Origin: Bacteroidota bacterium
GTDB taxonomy: Bacteria; Bacteroidota; Bacteroidia; Chitinophagales; Chitinophagaceae
Reading direction: 5' to 3'
Length of the DNA stretch: 54,107 nt
Assembly: GCA_023433265.1 (NCBI GenBank)
Contig: JAEZDR010000182.1
Span: 1 to 54,107 of the forward strand
Shown one piece after another: positions 6,578 to 15,334 of the stretch; the first letter of the stretch is position 1, and each line of letters begins with the position of its first letter. Made by a program: the position numbers and the translations under genes. Below the pieces are notes generated by a model. That model was not told the DNA's origin. It was given only the letters and a program-made list of their open reading frames with translations, and searched no databases.

Positions 6578-9013
6578 CTAGCTGCGAACCCTGTTTTGTT
6601 CCTCCTGTGCCCCACCCGCTGCCCTTGTTTTACGCGACTGGAATGTTTTGCCGAATTGGTAAGAAAAACTAATTGATGCAATACGTGTTTCGTACTGGTT
6701 GTGATAATATCCTTTTGCGTCTTTGAGGTTATTGATATAACCCCAATTGAGGCGTGTGTAGAATATATCCCGGAGGTTGAGCCTGATTGTTCCTTTATTG
6801 TTCAACACTTTTTTCTGAACGCCTGCGTTGAGCGCCCAAAATCTACCGGATACAATTTGTCCTACGAGAATGTTGGAGCGCCAGTTGCCGGATACCTCAA
6901 TGCCCCAGCCACCAGCTAGTTGAAATTGATTAGTTATGTTAACAGTAGCGGAAAAAGCTGTCGTATCCAGTTTGCCACTGTATAACTGCCCGGTATATTG
7001 GCGGCGTTGAAAGTCGGTATAGACATTAAGGGTCCAATACCTGGTAATGGGTTGATTGCCGTTTATTGACAGTACTGAAATATCCGCGGTTCCAACGTTG
7101 GCGGGTTTGCTGTAATAGTTGTTGCCATACACCTCGATTGCTTCCTGGACAATGTCCTTTATGCGATGATGTGATAACGAAGTAGTAATTCTTCCTTTGT
7201 AAATATGCTGCAATTCTATTGTTTGCGTAAAACTGGGTTGAAGCAACGGGTTGCCCACGTAATTGGTAAATTGGTCAAGAGGTGAGATGAAGGGATTCAG
7301 GTCCTGGTAGGGAGGGCGGTCTATCCTCTTTCCATAACTGAGTACAAGCGTATGTTTATTAACTGTGTCTAGCTTATAAGAAAGATAGACTGTAGGAAAC
7401 ATATTGGTGTACTTTCTATCGAAAGATGAATCGGCCTTCATCAGGTTACCCAGTTGATGCCCTTTCGATTTTGTATGTTCAACCCTTAGACCAGCCTGTA
7501 AAGTAAACCGTTTGTATTCACGCGAAAGGTTTATGTAGCCTGCATATATCGATTCTTCGTAGAGGAAATGGTTACTCCTGTCGTAGTCAGGTTCTAACCC
7601 GAAAGGCGCTGTTCCAATAAAATAGGACGCAAGATTATTTGTTTTTGTGTAACTGCTTTTAATACCTGCATCCATAATTACACCTGCATGGAGCGGTTGG
7701 TTTAGGTCTGCCTTAAAGGAAGCGATCTTAATGTTGGCAGGTAGCTGACCTTTTAGGAAATTTTGATATTTTGAACTACCGTTATTGAAGAAACTTTTGT
7801 TTTCGAACTGCTGGTTATTGTCGTATTCATATACAAGGTAATCGAGGTCTACTGCAAGGTTTGCTCCCTTCGTTCTAAAGTCGTGACGGAGATTTAGGTT
7901 CGCATTTGTATTGGTGAATCTACCTTTATCCTTGTTGTCGGCTGTAATAATAGAATCTATAGTAGCGCCTTCATCTACAATGTAGCTGGTGTTTGTGGTA
8001 CGGCCGTAAAAGTTGCGGCTGTTAGCACTTATTATAGCTCCTAAGGTTGTTTTGTTGTTTAAATAGAAATCTGCTCCTAATCTTCCATTTAACGAATTGG
8101 AAGTTGTTCTAATAAAGCTGCGTTGTTCAAAAGTGTAGTCAGCGGCGCCTGATGGCTTAAAGTAATCCCGGTCGATAAATAAATCGTTGAAGTTGTTATT
8201 TAGAACCTGGCTGAAGTTACCAAAGAGGTTCAGGCTGTTGTTTCTGTAATTTAAGCTGACGACGTTGTTGGTGCGTGCATAAACGCCTTGCAGGTAACTA
8301 GCCGTCGCGGTTCCGTTAAACCCTTTGACTTTTGACTTTTTCGTTTTGATATTAATAACCCCACCGCCGGCAGCATCGTATTTTGCAGGTGGGTTGCTCA
8401 TTATCTCAATCTTGTCTATTGTTGTTGCGGATTGTGACTTGAGAAATTCTATTAGCTGCGAACCACTCATATAGGAGGGCTTGTCATCAAGAAACACGAC
8501 AACACTTTTTCCTTTTAAGCTAAGCTATCCATTGTCGTCTATCATTACTCCCGGAGCTTTGTCAAGAACATCAAATGTATTTGAGCCGCTGGTAGAAATC
8601 AACGCATCGGGGTTAAGTATAAGCCTGTCTGGCTTAGCTTCCACAAACTGTTTTCTCGCTGTTACCTCTAGCGCTTGTAATTGGTTGTTTGTTGCTTGCA
8701 GGCTTGCGTTGTAGGTTGTTTCTGTTGCAGCCTCAATTGCGATTGCTTCTGAACGTAGCGAATCAAAGCCAATAGCTGTAAATACAAGATAATATTTACC
8801 TGGTTTTAGAGCGGTTACTTCGTACCTGCCTGCATCACCGGATGCTGATATTTTAGCGATCCTGTTGTCAGGTAGTTTTACCGTGACGGTTGCGCCAATG
8901 ATGGGCACTCCTTTACCATCCTTCACCTGTCCAGCCAGGCTACCTGTTTGCTGCGCAAAGCAGGTAGTATTTAATACGAAAAGAAAAGTGTGTAGAAAAA
9001 CCAGTTTTATCAT
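6578..9013 (-). pseudogene. TonB-dependent outer-membrane receptor split by one in-frame TAG
   Basis: One reading frame from 9013 to 6578 encodes a signal peptide (IKLVFLHTFLFVLNTTCFAQ), a carboxypeptidase-regulatory-like domain (GSLAGQVKDGKGVPIIGATV), the start of a plug (FDVLDKAPGVMIDDNG) and, after one amber codon at 8525-8527, the rest of the plug (LSLKGKSVVVFLDDKPSY) plus a long outer-membrane barrel of the OMP_b-brl_3 type. Without the TAG the product would be 811 residues, normal for the family. Related receptors have a sense codon between NG and the LSLKGK-like strand. No frameshift is involved and the 639-codon downstream part has no other stop, so the change looks recent, or is suppressed, or is a sequencing error. 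The substrate is unknown; no SusD-like partner is adjacent. Confidence 0.85.
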
Positions 9014-9153
9014 CTTGAACTTTTGTCCAAAATAGGCGAAGCAATAGGCTACGATTTAGTTAAAAGGTAAAAAATCAGATCCCCCGGTGACGAGTGGTGA
9101 ACAGCCCGATGTGCGTGTGGCGCTTTTTTACAGGGTGGGGGGCTTGAAACCAA

Positions 9154-9927
9154 CTATTTTGAGCCGCCAAACCTTCTGCCCACAAGAACTTTAAATACAA
9201 CCTGGTTTGAATTAGGCGTCAGGCCAAACAGGAAACCGGTATTGAGTTCCCAGTCGGGGTTTGCCAGGTAATCTATCATCGGGCCAACCAGGTGTTCTTG
9301 CATGCTGCCGGGAAGAAAGCCGTTAGACCCACCTAACGCACTGTAATATTCGAAACCAATGCCCCATTTGTTTTGTATCGAATACTGCGTTTTTAATTGA
9401 GGAGCGAAGTTCCAGCCCTTGTCGTTGCCTGAAAAAACAAAGTCAATATTCGGGTTAAGGGATACATACCAGTTGCCCCAGGTATCGTCAAAAATGGGTC
9501 TTATTTCGCCACCCCATACGTAGGGTGAAGAATAGTCCGGTCTAAAAAATCCGAATTCGGCGGACAAGCTCACACCTAATGGCCATTTCCAGCTTTGGGG
9601 AGCAGTTATACGCGGGCGAATCTGGCTACCGAGATACTGGAATTTTCCGTTTGGATCTAAAGCGGTAAAAGTATAAAGGCCAATTTCAAAGTTCTCGGCA
9701 AAGCCATGGGTAATCTCAACCGTTTCATTTAGCCATCGTGCGGTCTTAGCATCAGCCAGCGTTTTTGGGCCGGTAAAAGTATAATTACTATGCAGCTCAA
9801 CTATCGTGCGTTTATTACCGATAGTTGGGGATGCATAAACCTGGATCTCATTGTCGGCCTGTGCATTCAAAGAAGAGAAAATAACTAGTGAGAATACGAG
9901 CGATAAAAATGTCTTCATGAATTTCAT
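9154..9927 (-). CDS. Outer-membrane beta-barrel protein of unknown substrate
   Basis: About 257 residues. The N-terminus (MKFMKTFLSLVFSLVIFSSLNAQA) is a signal peptide. The mature protein alternates aromatic and polar strands (VSLSAEFGFFRPDYSSPYVW, WYVSLNPNIDFVFSGND, GIGFEYYSALGGSNG) and ends VVFKVLVGRRFGGSK, typical of a small outer-membrane barrel. It is similar in character to transporter-like OMPs seen in Bacteroidota. I chose the ATG at 9927; an in-frame TTG at 9945 overlaps an ATTTG promoter-like stretch and is unlikely, while a further ATG at 9918 is possible. It lies downstream of the 11-bp tandem array. Confidence 0.72.
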   Translation of the reverse strand: MKFMKTFLSLVFSLVIFSSLNAQADNEIQVYASPTIGNKRTIVELHSNYTFTGPKTLADAKTARWLNETVEITHGFAENFEIGLYTFTALDPNGKFQYLGSQIRPRITAPQSWKWPLGVSLSAEFGFFRPDYSSPYVWGGEIRPIFDDTWGNWYVSLNPNIDFVFSGNDKGWNFAPQLKTQYSIQNKWGIGFEYYSALGGSNGFLPGSMQEHLVGPMIDYLANPDWELNTGFLFGLTPNSNQVVFKVLVGRRFGGSK

Positions 9928-10307
9928 GGTATGCAAAAAGTGCAAATGTCATGCTATTATGGGAAGATGGCGGATTATTAGGATAAGTATTTTTACTTAT
10001 AAAAAAAGGCCAACTACGTAGGAATATAAGGGTGTTATAAGCTAGGCATAAGCTAGGTATAAGCTAGGCATAAGCTAGGCAGTAGGTAGGCAGTAGGTAG
10101 GCAGTAGGTAGGCAGTAGGTAGGAATTAGCCAAGCATAAGTTAGGAAATGTCTAGTTATAACTTAGGAAAAAATCAGGCAAACCCTAGGTTCATGAGGGG
10201 TTTAATCCAGGCTAAAAGCAGGCATAAATTAAAGCAGCGGTAGATGCAAACCTTAAGGAACTTTGGAAAGCGTTAGAAAAAAAGAAGTTGATGGGTGAAG
10301 CGAGCCA
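9928..10307. other. 380-bp non-coding region containing the first 11-bp tandem array
   Basis: No gene is visible between trmD and the outer-membrane protein, both on the minus strand. Half the space is the 11-bp-period array described separately; the remainder is A/T-rich sequence that should hold the promoter of the outer-membrane protein gene. Confidence 0.6.
10037..10223. repeat. Degenerate 11-bp tandem array A (17 units)
   Basis: Seventeen consecutive 11-bp units keep register without any indel. The first four are ATAAGCTAGGC (one ending GGT); the next four are AGTAGGTAGGC or GGA; the following nine decay gradually (ATAAGTTAGGA, ATAACTTAGGA, AAAAATCAGGC, AAACCCTAGGT, TTAATCCAGGC). The AGG near the unit end is the best-kept part. 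The period is not a multiple of three and the units contain stop triplets, so the array is not coding. It lies beyond the 3' end of trmD. A related array occurs at 52908-53149. Confidence 0.93.
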
Positions 10308-10997
10308 CTATTTAAACCCGCTTCCTTCCATTAAATCAGGTCTTCGGTCCTTTGTTCTTTGTATGGATTGTTCAAAGCGCCAGTTCTCCACAATTTTAGG
10401 ATCGCCGGTGAGGAGTTCAGAAGGCACCTTCCAATTGCGGAACTCGGCGGGGCGGGTATATACCGGTGGCGCGAGGAGGTTGTCCTGGAACGAGTCGAAG
10501 AGGGCAGAGGTTTCGTCATTAAGTACACCGGGCAGAAGCCTGCCTATTGCATCTACCACCATAGCTGCTGCAAGTTCGCCGCCACTTAACACAAAGTCGC
10601 CAATAGATATTTCCATTGTAACATAATGGTCTCTTATCCTTTGGTCGATGCCTTTGTAATGCCCGCAGATGATCAAAATCCGTTCTTTCAGCGACAGCAT
10701 ATTTGCTGTTCGCTGGTTGAAAGTGGAGCCATCGGGCGTCATATAAACTACCTCGTCAAAAGGAGCTTCCTTACTTAGTTCGTCAATAGCATTGGCAAGG
10801 GGCTCGCACATCATTACCATACCAGCCCCGCCACCATATTGGTAATCATCTACCTGGCCGTGGTTATTTATTGCCCATTTGCGCAGGTTGTGCAGGGTTA
10901 CTTTAAGCAGCCCCCGGTCTTTTGCCCTTTGCATAATGCTGTGGTTAAAAGGGCTTTCCAGCAATTCCGGTACTACTGTAAGGATATCGATTGTCAT
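10308..10997 (-). CDS. trmD: tRNA (guanine-37-N1)-methyltransferase
   Basis: 229 residues, matching TrmD, which methylates G37 of tRNAs reading CNN codons using S-adenosylmethionine and so prevents +1 frameshifting. Signatures are the N-terminal MTIDILTVVPELLESPFNHS, the loop YGGGAGMVMMCEPLANAI, and the trefoil-knot SAM site SIGDFVLSGGELAAAMVVDA, with VYTRPAEFRNWKVP near the C-terminus. It is the last gene of a minus-strand operon with a thioesterase gene 4 bp upstream. In many bacteria trmD sits with rpsP, rimM and rplS; here it does not. Confidence 0.96.
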   Translation of the reverse strand: MTIDILTVVPELLESPFNHSIMQRAKDRGLLKVTLHNLRKWAINNHGQVDDYQYGGGAGMVMMCEPLANAIDELSKEAPFDEVVYMTPDGSTFNQRTANMLSLKERILIICGHYKGIDQRIRDHYVTMEISIGDFVLSGGELAAAMVVDAIGRLLPGVLNDETSALFDSFQDNLLAPPVYTRPAEFRNWKVPSELLTGDPKIVENWRFEQSIQRTKDRRPDLMEGSGFK

Positions 10998-11001
10998 GAT
11001 A

Positions 11002-11433
11002 TTAATTCAAAGTTTCCGAAAGCATTTGCGGTACTGCCACCACTTTCTTCTTATTATAGTCATAGCATAACATACCTGTTTTGGCTTTAGCCGCAATTGT
11101 TTTTTCGCCATTATTGCCGGTAAATTCGATCTGATAAAAAAGATCGAAACCTACCCGATTTATGTTTCCTGCCTTCACACTTACGATAGCAGTATGGCCG
11201 TAAAACAGTTCTTTTTTAAATTCGATTGCTGCATCGCTCATTATTAAACCCACCCCTCCGCAATCCATTTCAGTAAAACCAAAGCTTGCAAGGTATCTAA
11301 CTCTTGCCTCGTGCATGAGGGTGAGGAAATTATCGTTTCCAACGTGGTTTCCGTAATTGATATCCGTAATCCTAATCTCAATGGAGGTGGAAAATAGGAA
11401 CCCGTCCGGGATAGTAATCTTTATCCTATCCAT
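11002..11433 (-). CDS. Acyl-CoA thioesterase, hotdog fold (YbgC/4HBT-like)
   Basis: 143 residues. The pattern IEIRITDINYGNHVGNDNFL followed by LMHEARVRYLASFGF is the 4-hydroxybenzoyl-CoA thioesterase-like hotdog signature; the Asp in TDINYGNHV corresponds to the catalytic acid. FKKELFYGHTAIVSVKAGNI and KTGMLCYDYNKKKVVAVPQ complete the fold. It should hydrolyse a short- or medium-chain acyl-CoA in the cytoplasm; the substrate cannot be read from sequence. The gene overlaps rdgB by 8 bp and precedes trmD by 4 bp, indicating translational coupling. Confidence 0.85.
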   Translation of the reverse strand: MDRIKITIPDGFLFSTSIEIRITDINYGNHVGNDNFLTLMHEARVRYLASFGFTEMDCGGVGLIMSDAAIEFKKELFYGHTAIVSVKAGNINRVGFDLFYQIEFTGNNGEKTIAAKAKTGMLCYDYNKKKVVAVPQMLSETLN

Positions 11434-12019
11434 GTCTTAGTTTTAAGAAGGTTATCAATTCGTCAACGGCCTTGCGCCTGTGGCTGTATTCGTTTTTTTC
11501 AGCAAGGCTCATTTCTGCAAAGGTCTTGTCGCTGCCATCAGGAACAAAGACGGGATCGTACCCAAACCCATTGGTCCCTCTTGGATTGTCAATAATGGTT
11601 CCCTGGCAGATTCCCTGGAACAGGAACTCTTCGTCATTCATAATTAAGCAGATAACCGTCCTAAACCTCGCTTCCCGGTGTTTTGTGCCGGTCAGGTTAG
11701 CAAGCAACAGGTGAATGTTTGCATTGAAGTTCTTTTCATCGCCTGCGTAACGAGCGCTTTTTACGCCCGGCTCACCGTTCAAGGCCTTTACTTCAAGGCC
11801 TGTGTCTTCGCTAAAACAATCGCGATTGACCAATTTATGAATGGTACGGCATTTATGCTGTGCATTCTCTTCCAGCGTTTCGTAGGGCTCGGGAATGTCG
11901 ATTGAAATGCCGGCTTCCCCGAGTGTAACTACCTTGTATTGAATGGTTACAACTGCGTTTATTTCAAATACTTTGTGAGCATTATTAGTTGCAAAAACCA
12001 GCGTAGGGAGTTGGCTCAT
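11426..12019 (-). CDS. rdgB: XTP/dITP pyrophosphatase (RdgB/HAM1 family)
   Basis: 197 residues. The enzyme hydrolyses non-canonical purine triphosphates (dITP, XTP) to monophosphates, keeping them out of DNA. Signatures are LVFATNNAHKVFEI near the N-terminus, FSEDTGLEVKALNGEPGVKSARYAG in two adjoining motifs, GTNGFGYDPVFVPDG, and the C-terminal MSLAEKNEYSHRRKA. The start overlaps the upstream gene's stop by 4 bp (ATGA type). Confidence 0.95.
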   Translation of the reverse strand: MSQLPTLVFATNNAHKVFEINAVVTIQYKVVTLGEAGISIDIPEPYETLEENAQHKCRTIHKLVNRDCFSEDTGLEVKALNGEPGVKSARYAGDEKNFNANIHLLLANLTGTKHREARFRTVICLIMNDEEFLFQGICQGTIIDNPRGTNGFGYDPVFVPDGSDKTFAEMSLAEKNEYSHRRKAVDELITFLKLRHG

Positions 12020-12543
12020 AGGTTGAACATTTCTTTAAGGCAATCCCAAAGTTGGCGTTTCAGCGTTTTTGCGTTCTGATCGTCAGGCATCAAAACGTCA
12101 AGGCCGTCGGCCCATAAGTAGGTGCACTCGCTATATTTCTGCAACTTATACTGCGGGAACATAAAAGGTAACAGTAATGATGGATTTACACCAAAAAACA
12201 GGCAGTAACGAGGTGCAAGTATTTCCTTAATCTCCGTCATTGGCTTGTTGCTGTTTGCGGTATTAATGATGGCTACATCAGCAATTGTGAGTTTGCAGGC
12301 AGCCAAGATGCGGGATAGAACTGAAAGATGATCTTCTGCAATGAACACCGAATCAGGATCATTGATAATGATCGTCATATTCTGTTTATTATCACCTAGA
12401 AACCACTGCTTTTCGGCCATTTGCAATGGCTGATGGGCCAGATTTTTTTTCCGCGTATCGTGCTCGCCCTCAATGAGTACGAGGTTGTCTTTATACAAGT
12501 CTGCGAGCAGGCTCGCCGGTATGCTAAATTGTTGGTAATACAT
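12016..12543 (-). CDS. Conserved hypothetical protein, first gene of the rdgB-trmD operon
   Basis: 175 residues, no signal peptide or membrane segment, no catalytic motif I can name. Distinct blocks are a short beta stretch MTIIINDPDSVFI, then LSRILAACKLTIADVAIINT, then LAPRYCLFFGVNP, and the ending LKRQLWDCLKEMFNL. I recall similar proteins of unknown function next to rdgB-like genes in other Bacteroidota. The alternating beta/alpha layout and the ACKLTIADVAIIN helix-strand recall small non-catalytic DNA polymerase III psi (HolD)-like proteins, but this is only a visual impression. It overlaps rdgB by 4 bp. Confidence 0.75.
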   Translation of the reverse strand: MYYQQFSIPASLLADLYKDNLVLIEGEHDTRKKNLAHQPLQMAEKQWFLGDNKQNMTIIINDPDSVFIAEDHLSVLSRILAACKLTIADVAIINTANSNKPMTEIKEILAPRYCLFFGVNPSLLLPFMFPQYKLQKYSECTYLWADGLDVLMPDDQNAKTLKRQLWDCLKEMFNL

Positions 12544-12588
12544 GACAAATAACAGGTGTTAGTTTTCCCTTTTTCCGTTTCTTTGTCG

Positions 12589-12596
12589 CAAATTTA
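12589..12596 (-). promoter_or_regulatory. -7 box (TAAATTTG) for the minus-strand rdgB-trmD operon
   Basis: The minus strand reads TAAATTTG here, an exact match to TAnnTTTG, 46 bp before the ATG at 12543. The nearest TTG upstream is 25 nt away, longer than usual, so the -33 element is uncertain. The site lies within the 5' region of the divergent ilvE gene. Confidence 0.45.
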
Positions 12597-12613
12597 ATGT
12601 TATGATTGCAGCT

Positions 12614-13669
12614 ATGGAATTCAATATAACAAAGGCTGAAACCAGCAAGCTGAAGGATTTGAACCTTGACAACCTGCCGTTTGGTAGATATTACACCGAC
12701 CATATGCTTGAAGCCGACTATGAAAACGGTGAGTGGAAGAATATCGAGATAAAACCATATCAGCCTTTACTCCTGGAGCCATCGCTGGCTGCATTACATT
12801 ATGGACAAGCGATTTTTGAAGGAATCAAAGCTTATAAAGACCAGAAAGGAAACCCATATATATTCCGCCCCTTAGATAACTATAAGCGTTTCAATATATC
12901 TGCAGCCCGCTTGCAGATGCCTGAAGTGCCTGAGGAGATCTTTATGGAAGGAATGAGATTATTAATTGATCTGGATAAAAGTTGGATACCTCAGAAGGCT
13001 GACCATTCACTTTACATCAGGCCGTTTATGTTCTCGACCGATCCTGTAATAGGAGTGAAGCCGTCTGACACTTATAAGTTTATGATCATTTGTAGTCCTA
13101 CCGGCCCTTATTACAGCGCACCAATGCGTATCTATGTAGAAGAAAAGTACACAAGAGCAGCCCCCGGTGGAATAGGATATGTAAAAGCAGCCGGTAATTA
13201 TGGAGCAAGTATGCACCCAACTGCTGAAGCAAAAAGAAAAGGTTATGACCAGGTTTTATGGACTGACGCTTTTGAACATAAATACGTCCAGGAAATAGGT
13301 ACTATGAACGTGTTCTTTGTATTTGAAAACACGGTGATAACTCCTTCACTTGAAGAGGGTACCATATTAGGTGGAGTAACCCGTAATAGCGCCATTGTTT
13401 TGTTGCGCGAGATGGGTTACAAAGTAGAAGAGCGTAAGCTGTCAATTGACGAATTAATAGAAGCTCATAAAGCAGGGCACTTAAAGGAAGTATTCGGAAC
13501 GGGCACTGCAGCGACCATCTCTATGATTAAGGAGTTGCGATATAAAGATTACGTAATGGAGTTTGACGTTGCGAAACTTACAGCCGGACCTGGCTTGAAA
13601 AAGCAAATGGACGACATTAGAGAAGGTAAAGTTGAAGATCGTTTTGGATGGATGTTCAAAGTATCTTAA
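12614..13669 (+). CDS. ilvE: Branched-chain amino acid aminotransferase
   Basis: About 351 residues of the fold-type IV PLP aminotransferases that interconvert Leu, Ile and Val with their 2-oxo acids. Signatures are LHYGQAIFEGIKAYKD, LDNYKRFNISAARLQMP, the PLP-lysine region GGIGYVKAAGNYGASMHP, VQEIGTMNVFFVF and FGTGTAATI. This is the longer BCAT type (BCAT1/2-like) rather than the E. coli type. An ATG at 12602 would add four residues (MIAA); I chose the second ATG because the family begins at about this point. It stands alone, divergent from the rdgB operon, and ends in a terminator. Confidence 0.95.
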   Translation: MEFNITKAETSKLKDLNLDNLPFGRYYTDHMLEADYENGEWKNIEIKPYQPLLLEPSLAALHYGQAIFEGIKAYKDQKGNPYIFRPLDNYKRFNISAARLQMPEVPEEIFMEGMRLLIDLDKSWIPQKADHSLYIRPFMFSTDPVIGVKPSDTYKFMIICSPTGPYYSAPMRIYVEEKYTRAAPGGIGYVKAAGNYGASMHPTAEAKRKGYDQVLWTDAFEHKYVQEIGTMNVFFVFENTVITPSLEEGTILGGVTRNSAIVLLREMGYKVEERKLSIDELIEAHKAGHLKEVFGTGTAATISMIKELRYKDYVMEFDVAKLTAGPGLKKQMDDIREGKVEDRFGWMFKVS

Positions 13670-13686
13670 GGTTAAATCATTGATAT

Positions 13687-13714
13687 ATCCCAAACCCTTA
13701 CCCGGGTTTGGGAT
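13687..13714 (+). terminator. Intrinsic terminator after ilvE
   Basis: A perfect 11-bp stem (ATCCCAAACCC / GGGTTTGGGAT) with a 6-nt loop is followed by TTTTATTTAT. It begins 18 bp after the ilvE stop and ends 13 bp before prmA. Confidence 0.85.
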
Positions 13715-13726
13715 TTTTATTTATAT

Positions 13727-14542
13727 ATGCCAGCCTACAAAGAAGTCTTAATTGAAACTACTGAACAGCAGGTTAAAGAAATGCTGATTGCATTGCTTTC
13801 ACAAATTGGTTACGACGGATTTGAAGAAGAGCAACATTGCATTAAGGCCTACATTCAAAAGGAACAGTTTAGTGAAACGGAATTGGAAAACACCTTGAAT
13901 GGTTTTAAAGTGTCTCATACTGTAAGCGAGCTCCCTGAAAGGAATTGGAATGAAGAATGGGAAACGAATTTTACTCCGGTGGTGGTGAATAATTTTGTGG
14001 CCGTCAGAGCGCATTTTCATGCACCGGTACCCGGGGTAAGACACCAACTTATCGTTACCCCGAAAATGAGTTTCGGCACAGGCCACCATGCTACCACCTA
14101 TATGATGATGGAGGCAATGGGAAAGCTTTTATTGGAAGGAGCGAATGTGTTGGACTTCGGTACTGGAACAGGGATACTTGCTATTCTTGCCGAGAAACTA
14201 GGTGCAGCGGAAGTAGATGCTGTAGACAATGATGACTGGTGCATAACCAATGCACTGGAAAATGTGGCACAGAACAATTCAGAAAAAGTAAATGTGTTTA
14301 AGAATGACCGTATCGGAAATGGCAAGAAGTACGATGTGGTGTTAGCAAACATTAACAAGCACATCATTATATCGAATCTCGCCGCTATATACAATACGCT
14401 TACAAGTGGAAAACTTTTACTTGCAAGCGGCCTCCTACAAGATGACAAGGAGGATGTAACAGTTGCAGCTGAGGCTGCTGGTTTTCAGTTGTTAGAGGTT
14501 AATAGCCGAGATAAGTGGCTGTGTATGCTATTTCAACGGTAA
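13727..14542 (+). CDS. prmA: Ribosomal protein L11 methyltransferase
   Basis: 271 residues. PrmA trimethylates ribosomal protein L11 using S-adenosylmethionine. The N-terminal 110 residues form the L11-recognition domain (LPERNWNEEWETNFTPV is typical). GTGHHATTYMMMEAM precedes the SAM motif VLDFGTGTGILAILAEKLGA, and DVVLANINKHII supplies the N-[AP]-N-[IP]-type catalytic motif. An upstream terminator separates it from ilvE. Loss of PrmA is usually tolerated in other bacteria. Confidence 0.93.
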   Translation: MPAYKEVLIETTEQQVKEMLIALLSQIGYDGFEEEQHCIKAYIQKEQFSETELENTLNGFKVSHTVSELPERNWNEEWETNFTPVVVNNFVAVRAHFHAPVPGVRHQLIVTPKMSFGTGHHATTYMMMEAMGKLLLEGANVLDFGTGTGILAILAEKLGAAEVDAVDNDDWCITNALENVAQNNSEKVNVFKNDRIGNGKKYDVVLANINKHIIISNLAAIYNTLTSGKLLLASGLLQDDKEDVTVAAEAAGFQLLEVNSRDKWLCMLFQR

Positions 14543-14586
14543 TGAAAAGCGCTTTTTCGTTGGCTCTTTTTTTAGGCTTTACCTAT

Positions 14587-14594
14587 TATATTTG
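14587..14594 (+). promoter_or_regulatory. -7 box (TATATTTG) for plsY
   Basis: Exact match to TAnnTTTG, 20 bp before the plsY ATG. A TTG at 14560-14562 is a possible -33 element but the spacer of 24 nt is long. A short palindrome CCAATTATTGG (14601-14611) lies between this box and the start codon. Confidence 0.5.
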
Positions 14595-14614
14595 CTAACC
14601 CCAATTATTGGCAG

Positions 14615-15265
14615 ATGAATGAAGTAATGTTGATAGTATTAGCTTACCTGATTGGTTCCATACCCACTGCGGTATGGATAAGTAAGCGTTTTTTCGGTAT
14701 CGATATCCGCGAATATGGTAGTGGAAATTCAGGCGCCACTAATACCTATCGGGTATTAGGCAAGAAGTGGGGTACGCTCGTTATGATCATAGACATGCTG
14801 AAAGGGGTTGCCGCTGCATCGCTTTACCTGTTTCTTTCGCATTATGTACACGACGAGTGGGATAGAACCAACCTGATGGTGGGGTTGGGACTTGCTGCAG
14901 TTATTGGCCATATATTTCCAATTTGGGCAAACTTCAAAGGAGGTAAAGGTGTGGCCACTTTGTTCGGAATGGCAGTAGCGATACAGCCACTAGTTGCTCT
15001 TTGTTGCGTTGGCGTATTCCTGTTAGTTCTTTATCTAACACGTTTTGTGTCCCTCAGCTCAATATTGGCAAGCATTGCGTTTGCAGTGTTCATTTTATTC
15101 GTATTCAACGAGAAGGAACCATTATACCGGGTATTTGCTGTTCTTGTTGCCTTGATGGTTATACTCACCCACCAAAAGAATATCAACCGGTTATTAAAAG
15201 GCACTGAAAGCAAAGTTCCTATTCTTAAATATAGAGATCGCCGTAAAGAACGCCGGAAGAGTTAA
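14615..15265 (+). CDS. plsY: Glycerol-3-phosphate acyltransferase PlsY
   Basis: 216 residues. This inner-membrane enzyme transfers an acyl group from acyl-phosphate to glycerol-3-phosphate, the first committed step of phospholipid synthesis. The three conserved motifs are seen: YLIGSIPTAVW with GSGNSGATNTYRVLG, the FKGGKGVATLFG glycine-rich motif after HIFPIWANF, and LTHQKNINRLLKGTESK at the C-terminus. Five hydrophobic segments can be counted. It has its own -7 box. Confidence 0.96.
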   Translation: MNEVMLIVLAYLIGSIPTAVWISKRFFGIDIREYGSGNSGATNTYRVLGKKWGTLVMIIDMLKGVAAASLYLFLSHYVHDEWDRTNLMVGLGLAAVIGHIFPIWANFKGGKGVATLFGMAVAIQPLVALCCVGVFLLVLYLTRFVSLSSILASIAFAVFILFVFNEKEPLYRVFAVLVALMVILTHQKNINRLLKGTESKVPILKYRDRRKERRKS

Positions 15266-15334
15266 TTAAACCTTTACCGTTTACGGCAGTTCCATTGGTA
15301 TAAATATTGAGTTTCAAACCATAACATTTATACT

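Noticed and set aside
6578..9013. Two separate genes for a short plug protein and a barrel protein
   Set aside because: Both parts are in the same frame, separated by one TAG in the middle of the plug domain, so one interrupted gene is simpler.
10037..10223. Possible CRISPR array
   Set aside because: Units are 11 bp and directly adjacent with no unique spacers, and no cas genes are in the window.
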